In this document: positions 15,996 through 22,263 of the stretch, piece by piece
Numbering within the stretch: the first letter of the stretch is position 1
How the letters are laid out: every line of letters begins with the position of its first letter
NCBI GenBank assembly: GCA_964458655.1
Contig: CAYWJT010000049.1
Coordinates: forward strand, 1-22,263
Source of the DNA: CAYWJT01 sp964458655
GTDB lineage: Bacteria; Acidobacteriota; Aminicenantia; Aminicenantales; Saccharicenantaceae
DNA: 22,263 nucleotides
Reading direction: 5' to 3'
Made by a program: the position numbers and the translations under genes
Notes under the pieces: model-generated
Seen by the model: the letters and a program-made list of their open reading frames with translations, nothing else
Database searches by the model: none
What the model was told of the DNA's origin: nothing

Positions 15996-16024
15996 ATTAT
16001 AAGTTAACAGGCCGGCTAAATCAA
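15996..16024 (-). promoter_or_regulatory. Consensus sigma70-type promoter of the asnS operon
   Basis: On the minus strand TTGATT (16024-16019) and a perfect TATAAT (16001-15996) are 17 bases apart. Only nine bases (CTGGCAATC) separate the -10 box from the asnS ATG, so transcription should begin about 2-3 bases before the start codon. There is no room for a Shine-Dalgarno. This box also rules out the longer reading frame to 16067 as the translated form. Confidence 0.72.
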
Positions 16025-16087
16025 ATAAGCCGGTTTTCCCCATTAGATCTGCCGCAATATCAGTCATGGAGCCATAAGCCGTGAATG

Positions 16088-16116
16088 TTCACCGGCCGCC
16101 CCTTTTGTTATAGAAT
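16088..16116 (+). promoter_or_regulatory. Probable promoter of the DUF4416 gene
   Basis: TTCACC (16088-16093) and TAGAAT (16111-16116) are 17 bases apart. They are followed by about 26 bases to the ATG at 16143, which include the purine-rich GGAGAGAGG. The match is 4/6 and 5/6 to the consensus hexamers. It is divergent from the asnS promoter. Confidence 0.45.
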
Positions 16117-16142
16117 CCGGGACGGAGAGAGGCGGAAAGTCC

Positions 16143-16690
16143 ATGACCGAAGCCAAAGCCTTTAGGCCGGTCAAACTGGTCGCGGGCATTATATTCCGGG
16201 AGGAGCCTGTCCTCGCCCGGGCCTCGGCCGGGCTCGAACGGCTGTTCGGTCCCTGCGACCACAGGAGCGCCTGCTTCCCGTTCGACACGACCGATTACTA
16301 CGAAGCCGAAATGGGCCCGGGCCTGAAAAGGCTGTTCCTTTCTTTCAGGCATCTGGTCGGCCCGGAACAGCTGCCTGACATCAAGCTGCGGACCAACGCC
16401 CTGGAACGCGAACTCCAGGCCGGGCTAGGAGCGGCCGGCAGGCCGGCCAACATCGACCCAGGGTTCCTGACAGCCTCGGCCCTGATAATGGCCACGGCCA
16501 AGGACTTCAGCCACAGGGTCCCGCTGCGCGACGGCGTCTACGCCCACCTTGAATTGCTCTTCACGAAGGAAGGCATAAGGTTCCTGGACTGGACATACCC
16601 GGATTTCAAGAAGAAGCCCGGTTACGGGGAGTTCCTGCTTGAAGTCAGGCAGACCTACCTGGCGCAGCTCAGGGAGGCCCGGCGAGGCGG

Positions 16691-16709
<19 letters not shown>
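16143..16709 (+). CDS. DUF4416 family protein of unknown function
   Basis: The 188-residue soluble protein matches, from memory, the uncharacterised DUF4416 family found in Deltaproteobacteria, Aminicenantes and other anaerobes. Blocks that look conserved are FPFDTTDYYEAEMG (45-58), KLRTNALE (81-88), NIDPGFLTASALIMATAKDF (103-122) with HRVPLRDGVYAHLEL after it, and WTYPDF (150-155). The many invariant Asp, Tyr, Lys and His residues look like an enzyme active site, but no function is established. No signal peptide or membrane segment is seen. It has its own promoter and Shine-Dalgarno, stands alone on the plus strand, and its last 19 bases overlap the convergent cysteine desulfurase gene. Confidence 0.82.
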
Positions 16710-17848
<1,139 letters not shown>

Positions 17849-17959
17849 GTATCAATTATAGCAGAGGGCGCCGCCGCGGGCTATCCCGCTCCGACCACCG
17901 CCGCGCTTTCCCGAGCGGCCTGGTCGAAGCAAGCCCTGGACCCGGCTCCTCTCGGAGGC
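17849..17959 (-). other. Intergenic spacer between serA and nifS, without clear terminator
   Basis: This 111-base spacer holds the nifS promoter at its nifS end and only a weak CTCC-GAGA-GGAG hairpin near the serA stop, with no T run. Read-through from serA into nifS is therefore possible. Confidence 0.5.
17855..17863 (-). promoter_or_regulatory. Extended -10 promoter abutting the nifS start codon
   Basis: The minus strand reads TGCTATAAT (17863-17855), an extended -10 (TGN-TATAAT), then six bases TGATAC, then ATG. The normal start distance of 6-7 bases puts the first transcribed base at the A of the ATG. No -35 hexamer is evident, which fits an extended -10 promoter. Confidence 0.65.
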
Positions 17960-18859
17960 TCAAGCCAGCTTATCTTTGAGTATCCTGACCACTTCCAGGC
18001 CGGCCCTTTTCTGACCTTCGGCCGCAGCGGCACCGAGATGTGGCACCGGGATGACGTTCGGGTGGTCGACCAGGCTGAAATCCTCGGGCGGCTCCTTGTC
18101 GAAGACATCCAGGGCCGCGGCCCGGACCTGGCCGGAGTTGAGCGCCGCGAGCAGCGCCTTCTCGTCCACGACGCCGCCGCGGGCGGCGTTGACGATGACG
18201 ACGCCCCTCTTCATCAGCGCGAACTCGGCCTCGCCGATGAGCGGTTTCGGCTGTTTCGGGACATGGAGCGTTATGATGTCGGCGGAACGCAGCAGCTCCT
18301 CAAGGGGCACCTGGCGGACCGGCAGGCTGGTCTTGACCTCGATCACGTCATAGACCAGGACGCTCATGCCGAAGGCCAGGGCGCGCCTGGCGACCTCGAT
18401 GCCGATCCGGCCGCAGCCGATGATGCCGAGCGTCTTGCCGAAGAGCTCCGTGCCCTCCAGGGCTTTCTTCTCCCACTTGTGCTGCTTCATGGAGACGACG
18501 GCCTTGCCGTAGTTGCGCACGGCCGCGATCATCAGGCCCAGGGCGTGCTCGGCCACCGAGATGGACGTGGCCGCCGGCGTATTGGCGACCTCGACGCCCT
18601 TCTCTTTGGCGGCCTTGGTGTCGATGTTGTCCAGCCCGATGCCGGCCCGGACGATCACCTTCAGGCTGTCGGCGGCGTCGATGACCGGCTTGGTCACTTT
18701 GGTCGCGCTGCGCACGACCACGGCGGTGACGCCGGGAACGGTCCGGACCAGCTCGGCTTCGTCCATGCCGGTCTTGACCAGGACTTCGACGCCCGGGATG
18801 GCCCTGAGGGCGTCCAAGGCCTCCCGGTCCAGGGAATCAGCCACGAGTATCTTTTTCAT
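17960..18859 (-). CDS. serA: D-3-phosphoglycerate dehydrogenase, short form without ACT domain
   Basis: This NAD-dependent 2-hydroxyacid dehydrogenase probably oxidises 3-phosphoglycerate as the first step of serine synthesis. The 299-residue protein has the substrate loop RAGIGLDNID, the NAD motif GCGRIG (148-153) and the catalytic set R227 (NAARGG), E256 (DKEPPED) and H274 (PHLGA). It lacks the C-terminal ACT regulatory domain, so serine feedback of the usual kind is not expected. A GAAGGAG site lies 8 bases before the ATG at 18859, which overlaps the aminotransferase stop as ATGA. An in-frame GTG at 18865 would be too close to that site. Hydroxypyruvate or glyoxylate reductase is the main alternative; the partner gene favours serine synthesis. 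Confidence 0.86.
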   Translation of the reverse strand: MKKILVADSLDREALDALRAIPGVEVLVKTGMDEAELVRTVPGVTAVVVRSATKVTKPVIDAADSLKVIVRAGIGLDNIDTKAAKEKGVEVANTPAATSISVAEHALGLMIAAVRNYGKAVVSMKQHKWEKKALEGTELFGKTLGIIGCGRIGIEVARRALAFGMSVLVYDVIEVKTSLPVRQVPLEELLRSADIITLHVPKQPKPLIGEAEFALMKRGVVIVNAARGGVVDEKALLAALNSGQVRAAALDVFDKEPPEDFSLVDHPNVIPVPHLGAAAAEGQKRAGLEVVRILKDKLA

Positions 18860-20004
18860 TGCCACGACTCCTTCAGAACGTTCTGGGCGGCTCTCAACCC
18901 GCTGCCGGGCTCGAACTTGTAGCCCAGGTCCATAAGGGTCATCTCCAGGGCGGACACGGCCGTCATGATGTCGAACCCGCCCATGTACCCGAGGTGGGCG
19001 ATCCGGAAGATCTTGCCTTTGTAAGGGTCCCGACCGCCGGCGATATAAGCCATGTACTTGCCCTGCATCGTTTTGACGAGTTTGACGCCGTCGACCCCTT
19101 CGGGCACCTTGACGCAGGTCAGGATGTTGCCGGGTCTGGCCGAGAGCAGCTCCAGGCCCAAGGCCCTGACCGCGGCCCGGGTGGCGTCGCCGAGGATGCG
19201 GTGATGCTCGTAGAGCTTGTCCAGGCCCATGCTCCTGACGATGTCCAGGGCCTTTTTCTGCTGGATGACCAGCGACACGGCCGGCGTCCAGGGCGTCGTC
19301 TTCTGGGCCAGGTTCTTCTTGGACTTCTTGATGTCAAAGTAGAACTTGGGCAGTTTCGACGTCTCGACGAGCTTCCAGGCCTTTTCGTTGATGGCGATAT
19401 AGGCCAGTCCGGGCGGGATCATGAAGGATTTCTGGCAGCCCGAAACCAGCACGTCGACCTTCCATTCGTCCATGGGACAGGGGGTGGCGCCCACGCCGGA
19501 GATGCCGTCGACCACGAGCACGGCGGCCGTGGCGGAAACGACCTCGGCGAAGCCCTTGATGTCGAAGACCGCCCCGGAAGAGGTCTCGGAAAGGGTGGCC
19601 AGGACGGCCTTGGCGTCCGGATGGGCCTCGAGCTCCCGGCGCAGCTCTTGGGCCGTGAAATCCTTTCCCCACGGGTCGAGGACTATTTCGTGGACGTTTA
19701 CCCCGTAGGCACGGCAGATGTTGCCCCAGCGCTCGCCGAACTTGCCGCCGTTGATGCTGATGACCTTGTCCCCAGGGCTGAAAAGGTTGACCACGGCCGC
19801 CTCCATGGCCCCGGTGCCGGACGACGTCAGGATATGGACGTCCTCCTTGGTGCCGAAGACGTACTTGAGCCCCTCGATGGTGTCCATGAAGATGGCCGAG
19901 AATTCCGGCGTCCTGTGATGGATCACGGGTTCGGCCGCGGCGGAAAGGACATTCTCGGGGACCGGCGTCGGTCCCGGAGAGAGCAGGTAATATTTCTTTA
20001 TCAT
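18856..20004 (-). CDS. Class V aminotransferase (alanine-glyoxylate / serine-pyruvate family), probable phosphoserine aminotransferase function
   Basis: This 382-residue fold-type I PLP enzyme has LLSPGPTPVPENVL (7-20), HHRTPEF, SSGTGAMEAAV (61-71), DGISGVGA (166-173), the PLP lysine K192 in SGCQKSFMIPPGL and TTPWTPAVSL. By sequence it belongs to the alanine-glyoxylate/serine-pyruvate group rather than classical SerC. Its ATGA overlap with serA recalls pairs in Thermotoga and some archaea where such an enzyme makes phosphoserine. That function is inferred from context. A strong GGAGGTAAAAGG stands right before the ATG. A short palindrome, GTTCATTGAAC, lies at 20025-20035 in the 40-base gap behind the M20 gene. 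Confidence 0.88.
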   Translation of the reverse strand: MIKKYYLLSPGPTPVPENVLSAAAEPVIHHRTPEFSAIFMDTIEGLKYVFGTKEDVHILTSSGTGAMEAAVVNLFSPGDKVISINGGKFGERWGNICRAYGVNVHEIVLDPWGKDFTAQELRRELEAHPDAKAVLATLSETSSGAVFDIKGFAEVVSATAAVLVVDGISGVGATPCPMDEWKVDVLVSGCQKSFMIPPGLAYIAINEKAWKLVETSKLPKFYFDIKKSKKNLAQKTTPWTPAVSLVIQQKKALDIVRSMGLDKLYEHHRILGDATRAAVRALGLELLSARPGNILTCVKVPEGVDGVKLVKTMQGKYMAYIAGGRDPYKGKIFRIAHLGYMGGFDIMTAVSALEMTLMDLGYKFEPGSGLRAAQNVLKESWQ

Positions 20005-20024
20005 CCTTTTACCTCCGGTTGTTC

Positions 20025-20035
20025 GTTCATTGAAC
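20025..20035. repeat. Short palindrome in the leader of the serine operon
   Basis: GTTCA-T-TGAAC has perfect 5-base arms around one central base, between a possible -10 element (TATAAA on the minus strand, 20044-20039) and the Shine-Dalgarno of the aminotransferase gene. It could be an operator half-site pair, but an 11-base palindrome can arise by chance. Confidence 0.3.
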
Positions 20036-20044
20036 CCATTTATA

Positions 20045-21175
20045 TCATAAGTTCAGGAGAAGCTCCACGAGAAGAGCGGTCCTTTCGACGAGGGACGGGA
20101 TGAGCGCGTGCTCGTTCTCGGCGTGCATGCCTTCGCCGTCGGGGCCGAGGCCGTCGAGAGTCGGGACGCCGGCCGAAGAGGCTATCGATCCGTCCGAGCC
20201 GCCGCCGGACTTGCCGGCTGTCAGGCTTAGGCCCAGGCCGTCTGCGATGGACCTGGCGCGCTCGAACAGCCGGGCCGAGGCCGGCGTTTTTTCCATGGGC
20301 GGGGTTTCGCTCTCGAACGTGACCTTGAGCCGCGCCCCCTTCAAAGAGGGTTTGAGCGACCGCGCGAATTCGACGACGCGGGCCTTGTCCGAGGCCTTCC
20401 AGAACCGGACGTCGACCAGGGCCAGGGCGGTCTCCGGGACGATATTGGCCTTCTCGCCGCCCCGGATGACGCCGGTGCTCATAGTGGTTTCGCCCTGCTG
20501 GATTTTCTTAAGTCTGGCCAGGCCGGCCATTAGTTCATCTATGGCGTTGACCCCCTTTTTCGGGTTTCCGGCGTGCGCCGACCTTCCGTGAGCCTCGACT
20601 TTGAGCACCAGGCGGCCCTTGCGCTCGAGCTTCAGCCCACCTCCCGGCAGCGCCGGCTCAAGGCACAGGGCGAACGCCGCGTTCCGGGCCAGACGTTTTA
20701 TCTCCCGGTGGGCGTTGTCGTCGCCGGTCTCCTCGGCCGTGTTTATGAAGACAGTGACCTTGCGCTTGGGCTCCAGGTTCAGGCCGTGCAGCGCGGATAA
20801 CGCCGCGATGGTCATGACTATCCCCGACTTCATGTCCAGGACGCCGGGTCCAAAGACCTTGTCGCCGGCGACGTAGTAGGGCATGCGGGCGATCTTGCCC
20901 ACCGGCCAGACTGTGTCGATGTGCGTCAGGACCAGCGCTCCGCCGTTTCGGACGTCTTTTTTGCCTGCCGGGTACTCGATGACATGGAGGTCGCCGATGC
21001 CTTCCTGCCTGAGCGCCTTGACCCGGCAACCGGCCTTACGGAATTCCTGGACGACGAAGCCCGAGCAGGCGTCAACGGCCTTCTTGTTGTCGGTCGGAGA
21101 TTCAAGGTGGGTGATTTTTTTGAGCAGGTTGAGGATCTCGCCCTGCCGGGAACGGAAATAAAGCCTGAAATCCAT
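20045..21175 (-). CDS. M20-family metallopeptidase (carboxypeptidase G2-like)
   Basis: The 376-residue protein is a two-zinc M20 exopeptidase, close in motif style to glutamate carboxypeptidase. Metal and catalytic residues visible are H85 (LTHIDTVWP), bridging D114 (VLDMKSG), the catalytic E148 and ligand E149 (NTAEETGD), E173 (LCLEPAL) and H351 (GMHAENEH). The lid/dimerisation domain (about 185-300) has GRSAHAGNPKKGVNAI. No signal peptide is seen, so it is cytoplasmic. It likely trims N-acyl or gamma-glutamyl-type substrates or dipeptides; the substrate cannot be read from sequence. GAGGAG lies about 7 bases before the ATG. A weak promoter (GTGACC, 16 bases, GATAAA) is possible at 21236-21209. 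Confidence 0.9.
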   Translation of the reverse strand: MDFRLYFRSRQGEILNLLKKITHLESPTDNKKAVDACSGFVVQEFRKAGCRVKALRQEGIGDLHVIEYPAGKKDVRNGGALVLTHIDTVWPVGKIARMPYYVAGDKVFGPGVLDMKSGIVMTIAALSALHGLNLEPKRKVTVFINTAEETGDDNAHREIKRLARNAAFALCLEPALPGGGLKLERKGRLVLKVEAHGRSAHAGNPKKGVNAIDELMAGLARLKKIQQGETTMSTGVIRGGEKANIVPETALALVDVRFWKASDKARVVEFARSLKPSLKGARLKVTFESETPPMEKTPASARLFERARSIADGLGLSLTAGKSGGGSDGSIASSAGVPTLDGLGPDGEGMHAENEHALIPSLVERTALLVELLLNL

Positions 21176-21299
21176 CGCGCGTCTCCTCGAAGGTCGAACC
21201 TCACTTAATTTATCATAATCTGGCGTGTCGGGTCACCATATCAATTTCATTATTCGAAACCGGGTCCGTCGCAGAGATGATAAGGCTTGCTACGTCGTA

Positions 21300-21328
21300 T
21301 TGATTCGCAAGGCTGTTTCCCTTAAAGT
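21300..21328 (+). promoter_or_regulatory. Possible promoter of the right-end secreted hydrolase gene
   Basis: TTGATT (21300-21305) and TAAAGT (21323-21328) are 17 bases apart, each matching four of six consensus bases, with 23 bases left to the ATG at 21352. It is moderate in strength and rests on pattern matching alone. Confidence 0.35.
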
Positions 21329-21351
21329 AGTTGAAGCAGCCCGGGAACGTG

Positions 21352-22263
21352 ATGAAGACGAAGGCAGTTTCTCTGGTCCGAACTTCCATTGCCCTTTTTT
21401 GCTGCGCGGCTTCTCTATCCTTCCCGCCGGCCGACGCCCGGGCCGAGGTCTATTATCCCTGGAAGGACACCTACATCGGGGCTCTGCACCAGTCCAACTG
21501 GCCCGGGATGGTCATCGCCCTTCCGGGCGGCCAGGTTTTCGCCTTCAGGCTCCGGGTCGAGCGGGAGTCCGAGACCGCCGAAGCCGTGGACTTCTATTAT
21601 CTGATTGCCGAGGTCGGCCAGCATTCCCCTGACGGCCAGTACGCCCGGGTGGCTTTCGACCTGGGCCTGCCGTTCAAGATGGGCGGCGCGACGCCGGTGT
21701 TCCTCAAGCCTCCGCCGAAGAAACAGGCCCTGACCGTCGAATGGTCGCGCCGGGACGAACGCACGGTGATAGGCCGCATCAGCGCTCCCCGCGGCATCAG
21801 GCTGGAGCTCGTCCATTACTTCCCTTGGGACGTCAAGGGTGAGTACCGGTTGCTCCCGGACGGGAGACAAATCCGCGGTTCGACGGGCGAGTCCGGGCGT
21901 TTCCACTACCTGTTCTGGACCAACCGGGACGCGGCGACTTCCTCTTTCGACACCGGCGCGGAGGGCGGCCTGGTCTTCGACACCCAGAAGGAGCGCGAGG
22001 TCTATTTCGCGGCCACGGCCGGCGAGGATCCCGAGCTCATAAGCCAGCGGCTCTACCGTTACAAGAACGCCGTGGCCATCTCGGACATCCTGGCGGAGGA
22101 GACGGGCCTTTACGAGCAGAAGCGCTCGATGATACGCGGGCTGTTCCAGGGCTCGGAAGAGGCCATCGCCAACAACCTGCACTGGTCGCTCGCCTATCAG
22201 CCCGGCCATCACAGACTCTACCTGCCGGCCGGCAGGAGCTGGACTTTCCCGCGGGGCGGCGAC
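21352..22263 (+). CDS. Secreted probable glycoside hydrolase (GH63/MGH1-like six-hairpin type), N-terminal part
   Basis: This frame is open from the ATG at 21352 to the right edge (304 codons, no stop), so the gene is cut by the window. The N-terminus is a Sec signal peptide (basic start, hydrophobic SIALFCCAASLSF, cleavage probably after ADARA, about residue 31). Residues about 33-250 look like a beta-rich N-terminal domain. The last segment, EEAIANNLHWSLAYQPG then PAGRSWTFPRGG, resembles the entry into the (alpha/alpha)6 catalytic barrel of GH63-, trehalase- and debranching-type enzymes. The catalytic acids lie beyond the window. Substrate is unknown; alpha-glucosides or mannosylglycerate-type compounds are guesses. 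The Shine-Dalgarno is weak (GGGAA). Confidence 0.6.
   Translation, partial: MKTKAVSLVRTSIALFCCAASLSFPPADARAEVYYPWKDTYIGALHQSNWPGMVIALPGGQVFAFRLRVERESETAEAVDFYYLIAEVGQHSPDGQYARVAFDLGLPFKMGGATPVFLKPPPKKQALTVEWSRRDERTVIGRISAPRGIRLELVHYFPWDVKGEYRLLPDGRQIRGSTGESGRFHYLFWTNRDAATSSFDTGAEGGLVFDTQKEREVYFAATAGEDPELISQRLYRYKNAVAISDILAEETGLYEQKRSMIRGLFQGSEEAIANNLHWSLAYQPGHHRLYLPAGRSWTFPRGGD

Noticed and set aside
13494..16007. Long plus-strand open frame (837 codons) opposite rimO and asnS
   Set aside because: It lies antisense to two well-recognised genes, has no protein motifs, and is rich in Arg, Gly, Asp and Pro as expected of the mirror frame of GC-rich coding DNA.
18859..20103. Plus-strand open frame (414 codons) opposite the aminotransferase
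   Set aside because: It is the mirror frame of a recognised PLP enzyme, with no Shine-Dalgarno and no motifs.
21240..21285. GGTTTCGAAT on the minus strand, like a tRNA T-loop
   Set aside because: No matching acceptor stem, anticodon arm or D-arm can be drawn around it, so it is not a tRNA or a tRNA-derived attachment site.
21225..21632. Plus-strand frame overlapping the start of the right-end hydrolase
   Set aside because: It conflicts with the signal-peptide-bearing frame from 21352, which stays open to the window edge. It has no ribosome binding site and no motif.

Overview
The window is GC-rich, gene-dense bacterial chromosome with 20 complete protein genes and one cut by the right edge. 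It has no RNA gene, CRISPR array or intact mobile element. Almost everything is housekeeping metabolism. The mix suggests an anaerobic or thermophile-related Gram-negative lineage such as Aminicenantota/Acidobacteriota: archaeal/Thermotoga-type S-adenosylhomocysteinase and asparaginyl-tRNA synthetase, a fused formimidoyltransferase-cyclodeaminase, a paired secreted M16 peptidase set, a DUF4416 protein and a lipoprotein with TPRs. The taxon is an inference from gene content, not something shown directly.

Layout. 1-258 holds no supportable gene. It has an imperfect inverted repeat, a short stretch resembling an insertion-sequence end, and a promoter close to znuA. 259-2762 (+) is the zinc ABC importer znuA-znuC-znuB. 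2776-7320 (-) is a translationally coupled operon of two secreted M16-family proteins followed by ftcD. 7414-8670 (+) is ahcY (SAH hydrolase) with its own promoter. 8680-15986 (-) is a long operon, asnS-rimO-pgpA-cinA-thpR-plsY-gpsA-TPR lipoprotein, in which most junctions are ATGA overlaps. 16143-16709 (+) is a lone DUF4416 gene. 16691-17848 (-) is a cysteine desulfurase. 17960-20004 (-) is an aminotransferase plus a short SerA-type dehydrogenase, probably a serine synthesis pair. 20045-21175 (-) is an M20 metallopeptidase. 21352 to the right edge (+) is the secreted N-terminal part of a probable glycoside hydrolase.

How the genes work together. GpsA makes glycerol-3-phosphate, PlsY acylates it, and PgpA dephosphorylates phosphatidylglycerophosphate, so the long operon carries three steps of phospholipid synthesis. 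These sit with translation and nucleotide-maintenance genes (AsnRS, RimO, ThpR, CinA). The aminotransferase and SerA would supply serine. FtcD feeds one-carbon units to tetrahydrofolate, and AhcY recycles the by-product of methylation.

Most notable: both M16 proteins have lost the HxxEH zinc motif, including the one that otherwise looks like the catalytic partner. Several first genes of transcription units (nifS, asnS, znuA) have a TATAAT box 6-13 bases before the start codon and no Shine-Dalgarno, which suggests leaderless or nearly leaderless mRNAs. Genes inside operons carry normal Shine-Dalgarno sequences or ATGA couplings. I saw no clearly new multi-gene system.
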